Origin: Cellulophaga fucicola
GTDB lineage: Bacteria; Bacteroidota; Bacteroidia; Flavobacteriales; Flavobacteriaceae
DNA: 64,000 nt
NCBI RefSeq assembly: GCF_900119145.1
Contig: NZ_FPIY01000002.1
Location: 186,001-250,000, forward strand
Direction: 5' to 3'
Under the pieces are notes generated by a model. The model had not been told where the DNA came from. It was given only the letters and a program-made list of their open reading frames with translations, and searched no databases. This document shows, piece by piece, positions 1 through 8,307 of the stretch; the first letter of the stretch is position 1; each line of letters opens with the position of its first letter. Both the position numbers and the translations under genes were made by a program.

Positions 1-1826
1 GTAATGACATACGAATAAAACTCTAGTTTATTTTCACTTAATTTATCATTAACCTCATCTCCAAAAATTAATTTTTTTAAAGCTGCTGCTTTGGTAGTGG
101 TTGTACTCTCTTTGTTATTTCTTTTTATACGCTCTAAATTTTCAATAAGATTTTCAACCATAAGATCTCCATTTTTAAAATCTTTTATGGCATACGCATT
201 TTTAGCCATAGATGCAATCATAAAACTAATATCTGCGTAAAGGTCTTTTGGATAAAAATTTGTGAACGCATCTAAAACTTCCTTACATTCTTTAATTTCT
301 CCTGCTTTTTTGTAATGATTAATAAGAGTTTCATAAGAAGATGCATAACTTATTAAAACAGAAAGCTCAGTTTTTGAGCTATTTTTTGTGTTTTTATGAT
401 ACTGAAACTTATCCACTAAAACAGAATAGGTTTTATCTGCATCTATGCCTGCTAAATACCTATCATTTTCTATTTTGTTTTTAGGGCTAGCTGCTATTTT
501 ATAAGCAAAACCAGATTTCTCTAAATAGTTAAATACTACAGGCAACTCATTAAATGTACAGTATACAGGTCTTGTTTTTATGTTTGAGGCTATAATATCT
601 AACGCAAGTAATTCTCCCTTTACTATATAATTTGTTTTGTACGTAAGTTTTAAGGTGTCTTGATTAATAGCAATAGCTATTTTATTTGTAGACAATTTAG
701 CATTCTCTTTTGCTGCTTTATAAACAACAGATGAATCTTTTTCATTTATTAGTTGTAGTGTGCTTTTTAAATCTAAGTACTTATCATCATTTTTGTTACT
801 ACCTAAAACTATATAAGATAAATTTTCTTTTGCATATGCATCTGGTTTTAATGCAAACTTAATTGGTGAGGAAGCTAAAACCATATCATCTCTTAAATGA
901 TTTACATAACTGTTTTGGTTTAACAAACTTGTATTTACAATAGCAACATCTTGGCGGTGTTTTAGCTTTGCTTGTGCATACATAAACGGAAATGTATCAT
1001 TATCACCTGTGGTAAATAAAATTGCATTTGGTTCTAAGGAGTTTAAATAGTTTTTGGCATAATCCATAACAAAATCTGTATACAAATCCTCTGGTAAAAA
1101 TGCTAAAGCTTCTGCCTGGTTTTGGTAAATACTAAGGTTTAAATAAGTACTAACATACTCGTTATCTAATTTATTACAAATATTACCTACAACTGTTGGA
1201 TAATCTGGATTTTTTTGACATAGTATGTTATAATTTTCTATAGCCTTTTCTTCATAATTAATATATGTTTTAAGCTGCTCTTTTGTAAATTGATTTTTAC
1301 CAGATTCTAAAAAATTAAATTGATCTTTAGGATCGCCAAATTCATAACTATTATTTAATAAATGACTTGCACTGGCACTGTATGCTCTTCCTAAAGCATA
1401 GTATTCTATATCTTTAAGATTAGATTTTTGTTCTAAAAAAGCAATAACATCTTTTGTCCACCCCACATAACCATAGTAAGGCAGCACATTAAACCTTTCT
1501 TTATTATGGTATGTTAAATGGTAATTAGCATACTCGGCATTTAACCCTTTACCTTTAGGAAAATTTAACTCCTGGTATGTATTCTTAGAAGCACTCCAGA
1601 ACAAAACTGTTTTTTTATAATCATTAGTATCATAATTATACTCTTGAATATAGTAACCCTCTTGTTTTTTAACAAATCTAATATCATCTGTTCCCTGCTC
1701 CTTACGTAGATCATAACTTGTAAAAAACGTAGTTACTACATCATCAAAAGAAGGAAATTTATGTTGTGCGCTTTTGCAGTTAACACAAAAAATAAAACAC
1801 AATAAGAGAATGCTTTTTTTAATCAT
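1..1826 (-). CDS. Lipoprotein resembling the soluble C-terminal domain of GT117/DUF2723 proteins, 3' end outside window
   Basis: An open frame of 608 codons runs from the ATG at 1826 off the left edge, so the C-terminus is missing. The N-terminus is a short hydrophobic signal ending in a lipobox-like VNC (Cys17). Residues about 267-312 contain ILFTTGDNDTFPFMYAQ and DVAIVNTSLLNQ, which match the soluble part that follows the membrane domain of Bacteroidota DUF2723 (GT117, protein O-mannosyltransferase-like) proteins. No multi-pass membrane region is present, so this is a stand-alone outer-surface or periplasmic relative. A tetratricopeptide-like tail is possible beyond the edge. The family resemblance is by eye; the function is unknown. 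Confidence 0.7.
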   Translation of the reverse strand, partial: MIKKSILLLCFIFCVNCKSAQHKFPSFDDVVTTFFTSYDLRKEQGTDDIRFVKKQEGYYIQEYNYDTNDYKKTVLFWSASKNTYQELNFPKGKGLNAEYANYHLTYHNKERFNVLPYYGYVGWTKDVIAFLEQKSNLKDIEYYALGRAYSASASHLLNNSYEFGDPKDQFNFLESGKNQFTKEQLKTYINYEEKAIENYNILCQKNPDYPTVVGNICNKLDNEYVSTYLNLSIYQNQAEALAFLPEDLYTDFVMDYAKNYLNSLEPNAILFTTGDNDTFPFMYAQAKLKHRQDVAIVNTSLLNQNSYVNHLRDDMVLASSPIKFALKPDAYAKENLSYIVLGSNKNDDKYLDLKSTLQLINEKDSSVVYKAAKENAKLSTNKIAIAINQDTLKLTYKTNYIVKGELLALDIIASNIKTRPVYCTFNELPVVFNYLEKSGFAYKIAASPKNKIENDRYLAGIDADKTYSVLVDKFQYHKNTKNSSKTELSVLISYASSYETLINHYKKAGEIKECKEVLDAFTNFYPKDLYADISFMIASMAKNAYAIKDFKNGDLMVENLIENLERIKRNNKESTTTTKAAALKKLIFGDEVNDKLSENKLEFYSYVI

Positions 1827-1864
1827 TTTGTTTTTAGTTAGATTCGTATTTACAAAGTTCTATT

Positions 1865-2683
1865 TTATCCATTAAACTCGTAATACTCAAATTTATATAC
1901 CCAAGATGTATTAATAAGCTCTAGCGTAAAATTACCACCATAGCAATCGCCAGGACTACCTTCTAGGTTACCATATAACCTATAATTACCATCTACTTTT
2001 TTTAATGCATAAATAGTTATTGATGATAAATACCCATAGTATGCATAACTCTCCATTTCTCCATTCTCTATTATAGAAACTACTGTTCCTAAATTTTCAG
2101 AATAAGAGTCATAATATTTGGTTACTACTACGTTTGTATTTTGCGAAGCACTATATGTCTTCTGAGTAAATTTTAATGTTTTTTCTGAGTTATTATTCTC
2201 GAATAAATCTATATTTTCTAGCGCACAAGATAATAGCTTATTAATTTTAACTCTGTTTTTCTGGCTTATATTTAAGCTAATTTCTTTTAGATTTGGTGCT
2301 ATAGAATCTACTGTTCTAGAACCAAGGCTTCCTCTTGTTTTTTCCCAAGTTTGATCTATTAACTCAATTTGATTTGCACAGTTGTCTTTTCTTAATTCAT
2401 AAATTCTATTAAAGTAGACATAGCCAACTTCATTTAAATTTGTTTTAACTAAAGTCCATTTCTCGTTTTCTGCTTCTGGTAAAGTGAATTTAAATTCTTC
2501 ATCTTCATTTATTCTTGCTATTATTTTACTTGAAGAACTTTTACCCTGTCTAACATTAACGTATCCATCTGCATCGTTAATTACTCCTGTTCTAATATGC
2601 CCATAATCTGGGAATTTAAGATCCTGTGCAGACACATTAAAACCAAATAAGAATAATAAAAGTATGTATGTTATTTTTTGCAT
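1865..2683 (-). CDS. Secreted protein with bacterial SH3-like domain
   Basis: This is a 272-aa protein with a clear signal peptide (MQKITYILLLFLFGFNVSAQ). Residues about 35-95 (DGYVNVRQGKSSSSKIIARI...) have the spacing of a bacterial SH3 domain, which usually binds cell-wall peptides or ligands. The rest, about 100-272, is beta-rich and unrecognised. The start lies 38 nt downstream of the next minus-strand gene's side of the cluster and no other ATG fits the signal. It is followed by the GT117-like lipoprotein 38 nt further on, so the two may be co-transcribed. The substrate is not known. Confidence 0.65.
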   Translation of the reverse strand: MQKITYILLLFLFGFNVSAQDLKFPDYGHIRTGVINDADGYVNVRQGKSSSSKIIARINEDEEFKFTLPEAENEKWTLVKTNLNEVGYVYFNRIYELRKDNCANQIELIDQTWEKTRGSLGSRTVDSIAPNLKEISLNISQKNRVKINKLLSCALENIDLFENNNSEKTLKFTQKTYSASQNTNVVVTKYYDSYSENLGTVVSIIENGEMESYAYYGYLSSITIYALKKVDGNYRLYGNLEGSPGDCYGGNFTLELINTSWVYKFEYYEFNG

Positions 2684-2796
2684 TAAATTTTAAGTTTTAG
2701 TACTTCTACGTAAATAAGCAACTGCAATGTTTAGTATCCAAAATATAAGCTAGATCAATAGTAGTAATTATAACCTAACAACTAAAGCTTCAATTA

Positions 2797-2824
2797 ATAT
2801 TCGTAAGCGTGTGTTATATATTTA
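2797..2824. repeat. 28-bp dispersed repeat, copy 1 (pairs with 6206-6233)
   Basis: The block starting ATATTCGTAAGCGTGT and ending TTATATATTTA matches 6206-6233 at about 25 of 28 positions. Both copies lie in non-coding DNA between minus-strand genes. They look like pieces of a gene-boundary repeat of the kind seen at the cassette junctions further right. Confidence 0.5.
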
Positions 2825-2845
2825 TAACAAAACTATTTACCACTC

Positions 2846-3544
2846 TTAATAGCTTATCTCCCTAACTTCTAGTTTGCCTATATCGTTTTTATTAAAAGAA
2901 TTTTTAGACAATCTTTTGGTCCAATTACCATTTTTATCAAATACTAAATACTTGTATTTTATATTAGATATAGTATCCTTGTTTTTATTGAGGACTACAA
3001 TATTTTTTACAAACCTATTATCTGTATAGTAAAAAAACGCGTGTCTTCTTTATCCACATTTGTAATAGTGATTTTAGAAAATCTATTATTATTTTTTTCT
3101 ATTCTACCAGAAAATAATAATTCTTCATTATAACTAAAGGACTCTTCTAAAATTAATTTATTTGATAAATATTTAATTCTGTTTTTATTCTTAAAAACAT
3201 TGTCCTTTGAATAATAAACACACTCATAATTTTTACCTTGTATATAACTAGCTATTGCGCTACCGCTTATACTGTTATTTTCATCATAAGAAATAATTTT
3301 AGTATATCTTCCTATGCTATCAAACATTACAATTTTAGATTTTAGATTTTAGTAACCTAAGCTTACTTTATTCATATTTCTCGTTATCAAAATCGGCTTT
3401 ATACGTTTTTTCTTTTAAAGTTTTTACTATCCCCTCTAGCTCAAATCTATTCCATTCTCTATCTTCTTTAGATTTAGGCAACTGCTTTTTAAAGGTACAA
3501 CTCGTAAATAGAACTAAAAATAAGACGGTTATTAATTGCTTCAT
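2846..3544 (-). pseudogene. Decayed lipoprotein gene (YD-like, MORN-like)
   Basis: The ATG at 3544 starts a lipoprotein signal (MKQLITVLFLVLFTSC, Cys16) whose frame stops at 3368 after 58 codons. A second open stretch (3327-3007, beginning MFDSIGRYTKIISYDE) continues the protein style in another frame. Past its stop, the remaining sequence to the TAA at 2846 reads on as FYYTDNRFVKNIVVLNK...KLEVREISY if one T is added to the 7-base run at 3031-3037. The frame thus breaks at least twice, at about 3340-3370 and at 3031-3037. A perfect triple 7-bp repeat sits at the first break (3332-3352). Decay is the simplest reading; a sequencing error in the homopolymer is possible for the second break. Confidence 0.65.
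3332..3352. repeat. Triple 7-bp tandem repeat (ATTTTAG x3)
   Basis: Three perfect head-to-tail copies of ATTTTAG lie between the two open fragments of the decayed lipoprotein gene. A 7-bp unit shifts frame with each gain or loss. However, an in-frame stop at 3368-3370 lies ahead of the repeat, so slippage alone would not reopen the gene. Confidence 0.8.
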
Positions 3545-3708
3545 TATTTGGTAATTTTTCAGTTAATATACTATTCTCTATTATTTTAATTAACTGCGAC
3601 CAGTATAGACAGCAAATTAACCCATTTCCCACTTAAGAAATAGAAAATTCTTATTTTTTATGTTGTACAATTTAAGGAGGTTTTATAAATTAACAGCTGC
3701 GTTAGTAA

Positions 3709-4251
3709 ATGCAACAAACTAATTTATACAAAAAAATTAAAATGATTTGGACTTATAATAGAATTGTTAAATATAAAAACCATATTAAATTTTCTAAACA
3801 AAACATAGACGTACAACTAAAAAAAAGGTTTGAGGCTTTACCTAATATAGCATCAACTGTAAAAAAATACTTAAGCCACGAAAATGAGATTCATACAAAA
3901 ATTGCTAGCTTAAGAAATAGCTACACCACCACAAATGGCTCAGAAAAAATAGCAATAGAAAATCAACTCTCTAAGTTACTTGGTAATTTATCTGTTAGTT
4001 TTGAGAATTATCCTGAATTAAAATCTAACGAATCTGTAACTCATTTACAACGTTCTATAAATGAGTTTGCAGAACAAATTTCCGCTTCACAAAGAGCATA
4101 TAATAACTCTGTACTAACCTATAATGACTCTATCTCTACTTTTCCAAGTAATATAGTTGCTTCTATTTTTGGGTTTAAAGAAGAAATTTATTTAAAAATT
4201 ATTTCTGATGAGCAAGAAAGAGAAAACCCTAACATAAACAACCTATTATAA
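3709..4251 (+). CDS. LemA family protein
   Basis: This 180-aa protein is helical throughout and has the LemA features: a short N-terminal hydrophobic or amphipathic piece, then a long helix region with the family phrase RFEALPNIASTVKKYLSHE at about 44-62. LemA proteins sit at the membrane with an N-terminal anchor and a cytoplasmic or external helical bundle; their role is not settled. The first Met is used here, but Met12 (ATG at 3742) is also plausible. An AAGGAGG-like run lies about 30 nt upstream. One base separates it from the DUF3137 gene, its usual partner. Confidence 0.75.
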   Translation: MQQTNLYKKIKMIWTYNRIVKYKNHIKFSKQNIDVQLKKRFEALPNIASTVKKYLSHENEIHTKIASLRNSYTTTNGSEKIAIENQLSKLLGNLSVSFENYPELKSNESVTHLQRSINEFAEQISASQRAYNNSVLTYNDSISTFPSNIVASIFGFKEEIYLKIISDEQERENPNINNLL

Positions 4252-4252
4252 T

Positions 4253-5425
4253 ATGAACCAATTTACAGACCATTTTAATAAGGTTAAAGCAAAGGCTAGT
4301 ACTATTAAACCACCTTCAAGTATAGGGTATATTATACCCATAATTTTAATGGTTTCTTCCCTTTTTTCTCTTATTACATTTATTCTCTCTTTTATTATAT
4401 ACTTAATTGTTTCAATACTAACCTTTAATAATGGGTTTATAGGTAGTGTTGCTTTTTTTACTTTTTTTTATACTATAGTATCTGCCATTATAGCAATAGT
4501 TTTATTTAGATCTTACTTAAAACAAAAACAAGGTTTTAAAAACACCAACATTTACCGTAGAGAATTTAAATTAGGTATTTTACCACAAATAATTGCGTCA
4601 AAATATGATAATATAAATTATCAATTTGATGGGATGATTGATGAAGAACGAATTGTAGAATCTTCATTTTTTTCTCCGTCTGTTTTAGACAAAATGAAAG
4701 AAAGTTGGTTTTTTGGAGATGATTATTTTTCTGGTAAAATTAAAGACGTAGATTTTGAGTTTTGTGAACTCTACTACAAAACTGATGGAATGACTACTAT
4801 GGGATGGCTTATTATATTAATAGCTGCCATTATACCTATTCCTCTTTTACCAGATATAATGGTACCCGTTTTAACTAGTTATGATTCGATAAACGATTCT
4901 ATAGAATTTACATCTAATAAAACTGAAACCGAGTATGACAATACAAAAGTTAATAACAAAGCATTTTTATATGGTAAGCAGACTAATTTTAGAGGTCTTT
5001 TTTTATTTGCAGATTTTCACAAAAATTTTGAAGGCACTGTAAATATTAAAACGAAGAACAGATTTAATAAAAAAATGTTTGCTAAGAATCAGCTTAAAAC
5101 TATTAAAGTAGAAAACAGCGTTATTAATAAAAAATATACAATTACTACTACAAATGAGCAAATGGCGTACTATGTTTTAAGTCCTAAAATTATTGATGCC
5201 ATAGAACGATTAAACATAAAATTAGGAGAAAAGTTATCTATGACATTAAAGGATGGTAAATTATACTTAATAATGCCAATGAGTAATGATTTATTTGAGA
5301 ATATAACCATTAAAGAAAAACACATAAAAGTAAATTCTATTGAAGAAATACAAAACGAATTAAACATTATTGCCGACTTAATTAACGAACTAAATCTTAA
5401 TACTAAAATATGGTCCAAAGCATAA
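4253..5425 (+). CDS. DUF3137 domain membrane protein
   Basis: The 390-aa protein has two N-terminal membrane helices (about 25-50 and 60-86), a soluble region with the DUF3137 signature GDDYFSGKIKDVDFEFCELYY (about 158-178), a short hydrophobic stretch at 185-205 and a soluble C-terminus. DUF3137 proteins are commonly encoded next to LemA, as here, where the gap is one base. That pairing supports a shared membrane role, although no activity is established. A strong hairpin terminator follows at 5457-5502. Confidence 0.75.
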   Translation: MNQFTDHFNKVKAKASTIKPPSSIGYIIPIILMVSSLFSLITFILSFIIYLIVSILTFNNGFIGSVAFFTFFYTIVSAIIAIVLFRSYLKQKQGFKNTNIYRREFKLGILPQIIASKYDNINYQFDGMIDEERIVESSFFSPSVLDKMKESWFFGDDYFSGKIKDVDFEFCELYYKTDGMTTMGWLIILIAAIIPIPLLPDIMVPVLTSYDSINDSIEFTSNKTETEYDNTKVNNKAFLYGKQTNFRGLFLFADFHKNFEGTVNIKTKNRFNKKMFAKNQLKTIKVENSVINKKYTITTTNEQMAYYVLSPKIIDAIERLNIKLGEKLSMTLKDGKLYLIMPMSNDLFENITIKEKHIKVNSIEEIQNELNIIADLINELNLNTKIWSKA

Positions 5426-5456
5426 ATTAGATTTAAAGTAAATTCTAAAAGAATAT

Positions 5457-5502
5457 AAAAAAGGTAGTTTAACAAAATCTCTTTTGTTAAACTACCTTTT
5501 TT
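5457..5502. terminator. Bidirectional hairpin terminator
   Basis: A near-perfect stem (left arm 5457-5477, right arm 5482-5502, loop TCTC) is flanked by A and T runs. It lies between the convergent DUF3137 gene and the minus-strand 189-aa gene, so it can stop transcription from both sides. Confidence 0.9.
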
Positions 5503-5532
5503 GTTGTAATACCTAATTGCTAAGCCTAATTT

Positions 5533-6102
5533 TTATGCAATTTTAACCACTCGGCACTTTTGGCACAATGGGTAACTATCTAGTAAGGGTTTAATGCGAG
5601 TATGCATTTCATCAAAACTTTCGCCATACAAATAAAGAGAAGTTTCTTCACCTTCCCAATAACTAGCAATATGTCCTGTTTTAAAATCGCCAAGTAAACG
5701 CTCTATTTCTTCGTAAATATAATTTACATCACAGTTTTTATAAACTTCATCATCTAAATCATTACTATTTAAATACAGTCCTAATCCTTCTTGAGAGCCA
5801 AAAGGGATCCTTACAACATCTTTACTTTCATCTTCTGGGTATATAATTAACTTTGACCCAATAGGCGCTAACATAGCCTCTGCTGCTTCAATAATTTTAT
5901 TAATATTCTCTTCAGAACTATCAGAAATACTTAATTCAATATCACAAGATTCTATTTCTCCGTTTGGTGCTTGCATAGTACCGCCACCAGTAGTTTCGGC
6001 CTTAAAACCTAATGTTTCTAGTATTTCTTGCAATGCATCTTCCAAGTCGTGACGGTGCATTGGTTGTAATTTTGCGTTTAGGTTTAATGTTAAATTTGTC
6101 AT
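5533..6102 (-). CDS. Conserved hypothetical protein, 189 aa
   Basis: This is a soluble acidic protein with no signal or membrane segment. The C-terminus has a Cys-x2-Cys pair (LCQKCRVVKIA) that might bind metal, and residues about 35-60 contain a glycine-rich stretch (TTGGGTMQAPNGEIE). I do not recognise the family. It stands alone between a terminator and a long gap, so the context gives no clue. Coding quality (codon use, full-length frame, ATG start) supports a real gene. Confidence 0.6.
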   Translation of the reverse strand: MTNLTLNLNAKLQPMHRHDLEDALQEILETLGFKAETTGGGTMQAPNGEIESCDIELSISDSSEENINKIIEAAEAMLAPIGSKLIIYPEDESKDVVRIPFGSQEGLGLYLNSNDLDDEVYKNCDVNYIYEEIERLLGDFKTGHIASYWEGEETSLYLYGESFDEMHTRIKPLLDSYPLCQKCRVVKIA

Positions 6103-6205
6103 ACTATTTACTGTTATTTATCTATAATAAAAAAGTCTTCTAAAATATTCGTTTTTAGGGTTAACAATAATAGCAGTAGAAATTTAATTGCCAAAGTTGC
6201 AGTTT

Positions 6206-6233
6206 ATATTCGTTAGCGTATATTATATATTTA
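6206..6233. repeat. 28-bp dispersed repeat, copy 2 (pairs with 2797-2824)
   Basis: This copy reads ATATTCGTTAGCGTAT...TTATATATTTA and matches copy 1 at about 25 of 28 bases. It lies within the 255-bp gap between the 189-aa gene and the SecD-like gene. The rest of that gap holds only a plus-strand open stretch to 6361 without a start codon. Confidence 0.5.
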
Positions 6234-6357
6234 AAGTAAAAGTAAAACCAAATGAAATAGATTTTAAAAACACAGATGATTTGCCTCTGTCAAAAGAAAT
6301 TAGATTTAAGCGTAATTTTAAAAAGTCTGCGCTAACTCCTTTTCTGTATTTATATAA

Positions 6358-7389
6358 TTAATCTTTAAAATACTGCTTAGATATAGCACCAAGATTAGCT
6401 ATAAAACGTTTTTTTCTCAAATCAGCTCCTTTATCATAAAAATTACCATAAGTCTTTATTTCTAGACTTAACTTATCTATTAGAGATTCAAAATCTGAAT
6501 AAGTTGCACACTTAGATCTTGTTAAGAAATAGCTTATATCATTAGTATAAATTATTCTAAAAAGAGATCGTATATCTGATAAGGCTTCAATATCTGGAAA
6601 ATATTCTGCTACATTTTTAGACGATAAATCTGGTCGGGTACTAGTAGACTTTTTTACTAAAAACTCTATATGTTTAATAAGTTCCTCGTTCTCTTTTATC
6701 TTATTATATTTTTGAATTAGTTCTTTAGAAATACTTTCATTATTAAAACTTAATTTATGCTCTACTAACTCCATACTCGGTTTAGTAGTATAGGGGCTAT
6801 TTATTATTGCTCCAATTATACATGCATTAAAATCTTTTTCTTGAATAAAAGAATAACTTAAACTACCTTGTTTTATTGGCTCACGTATTTTAGCCTTAGA
6901 TATTTCTACATCTCCTATTGCAAAAGTTAAGTTTTCTCCAATATTTAGAGTACTAAAATCTTCTAAAATTTGTGGATTTTTAAAGAACATTGTTAATTTA
7001 GATCTATCAGAATAAGCAAGGGATTTTACATCTACATACTCATTCCCCGTTACACGAACATTACAACTCTCTTTAATATTTATAGGAGAAGAATTAGCTG
7101 CTTTTATTTGAGCTAAACCAGCTGTCTCTAATAAAAATTTTACCTTTTTTGGCGAAACAAAATTTTCATATTTAATAGTTAAACTATTCTCAGTTATATG
7201 AATATGAGTTATTATTCTTGAATAAGATGAATAAAACTCTAATCGGTTTTTTATTTGCTGAATATTTGCATCTGGTCCTATTTTAAAAGTAAATATTGAC
7301 TCGTATCTATTATTCTTTTGTACGGTATTGGTTGATACGTTTGCTAAGCAAAACACAAGAACCAAAACAAGCAGTACGCCTTTTTTCAT
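6358..7389 (-). CDS. Exported protein resembling SecD P1 head domain
   Basis: This is a 343-aa protein with a signal peptide (about 1-18). Residues 28-100 resemble the SecD segment that forms an RNA-binding-like fold (IKNRLEFYSS...VKFLLETAGLAQIK). Residues about 130-200 resemble the P1 head, where SecD has a conserved pattern of a buried beta strand then hydrophobic residues and a helix (LTFAIGDVEISKAKIREPI, then IIGAIINSPY). The C-terminal 140 residues are helical and unrecognised. It lacks the SecD transmembrane bundle, so it is not a translocase on its own. The SecD likeness is by eye; the function is unknown. It is 6 bp from the upstream 204-aa membrane protein gene, probably one operon. 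Confidence 0.6.
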   Translation of the reverse strand: MKKGVLLVLVLVFCLANVSTNTVQKNNRYESIFTFKIGPDANIQQIKNRLEFYSSYSRIITHIHITENSLTIKYENFVSPKKVKFLLETAGLAQIKAANSSPINIKESCNVRVTGNEYVDVKSLAYSDRSKLTMFFKNPQILEDFSTLNIGENLTFAIGDVEISKAKIREPIKQGSLSYSFIQEKDFNACIIGAIINSPYTTKPSMELVEHKLSFNNESISKELIQKYNKIKENEELIKHIEFLVKKSTSTRPDLSSKNVAEYFPDIEALSDIRSLFRIIYTNDISYFLTRSKCATYSDFESLIDKLSLEIKTYGNFYDKGADLRKKRFIANLGAISKQYFKD

Positions 7390-7395
7390 TTTTAT

Positions 7396-8010
7396 TTATT
7401 TTAAAATTCCTCTAACAATAAAGAAAATACCTAAAGCAGTAACTCCAAAAGAAATGGTACTACCTCCTGTTTTGTACAACAATAAAACACCCATAAGTAA
7501 TAGAACTACACCAACAATTCTGTTGGCCCTAGACTTCTTTTCTGCGGCCTCTACTTTCTCTTTTAAACCAGGAGAAACAGAAAACATATGTTCCTGAAAA
7601 GTATTTAGCAGATCTCCTATATTATCAGAACTATTTGCAGCTTTATCCTGAAACTCTTTATCACTTTTTGCTTTTTCATTTAAAAGCACAGACAGTTCTG
7701 CTTGTAAACCTCTTTGGTTGGCTTCATTTTTAAAAACAATTAACTCTTCTTCTGTAAAGTTATCTATGTTATATAGAATTATATTAAACAAATCTTGTTG
7801 TGGTAAATCTTTTGCTGAGTCTATTACACTTCCCTTTCTTGCGTTATTATTTGCAATAGCTTCTGATAATTCTAATTGCAGACCTCTTTTGTTTATCTCC
7901 TCCATAAAAGCACTATGCTCATCTTTACATAGTTCTCTGTTTAATATGCCATCAAAAAGTACTTCTTTAGATACCTTTTTAGCAACACTTTTATAGTCAT
8001 TATAGTTCAT
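7396..8010 (-). CDS. Membrane protein with internal duplicated motif
   Basis: The 204-aa protein has a soluble helical N-terminal two-thirds and two C-terminal membrane helices (about 165-182 and 187-201). The soluble part carries two related copies of a motif: KDEHSAFMEEINKRGLQLEL (about 28-47) and TEEELIVFKNEANQRGLQAEL (about 85-105). No known family came to mind. It is 6 bp upstream of the SecD-like gene, and 10 bp downstream of a small ORF, all on the same strand. Confidence 0.6.
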   Translation of the reverse strand: MNYNDYKSVAKKVSKEVLFDGILNRELCKDEHSAFMEEINKRGLQLELSEAIANNNARKGSVIDSAKDLPQQDLFNIILYNIDNFTEEELIVFKNEANQRGLQAELSVLLNEKAKSDKEFQDKAANSSDNIGDLLNTFQEHMFSVSPGLKEKVEAAEKKSRANRIVGVVLLLMGVLLLYKTGGSTISFGVTALGIFFIVRGILK

Positions 8011-8020
8011 AGTTAATTGG

Positions 8021-8137
8021 TTAAATTAGTAAATAAGAAGCATTATTTTCTGCTGCCAGTATTTCATTTACACGCGTATTACTGGTGAAATCTAGACCAA
8101 CTATAATTTCAGAATTTTTAAGTTGAAGCTTAGTCAT
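8021..8137 (-). CDS. Possible small protein, 38 aa
   Basis: A short frame begins at ATG 8137 (MTKLQLKNSEIIVGLDFTSN...) and stops 10 nt before the start of the 204-aa membrane protein gene. The position and strand fit a leading gene of that operon. The IIVGLDFTSN phrase looks like the first strand of a von Willebrand A-type domain, so it may be the remnant of a longer gene. The rest of the 298-bp gap shows nothing else convincing. Confidence 0.3.
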   Translation of the reverse strand: MTKLQLKNSEIIVGLDFTSNTRVNEILAAENNASYLLI

Positions 8138-8307
8138 TAATCCCGTTCTGTTTTATTCTTTTTTACACTCCTTAGGGTGCATAGGAATAACAAAACGAGT
8201 CTTGATTTGTAAAGGGGTAATGTGTTTACAAATACAAGTGCTTTTAGGGTTTATACACTTGTAGCATTGTAGTCTTGTTTTTTTATTTCTATATGTAAAT
8301 TGCTTAT

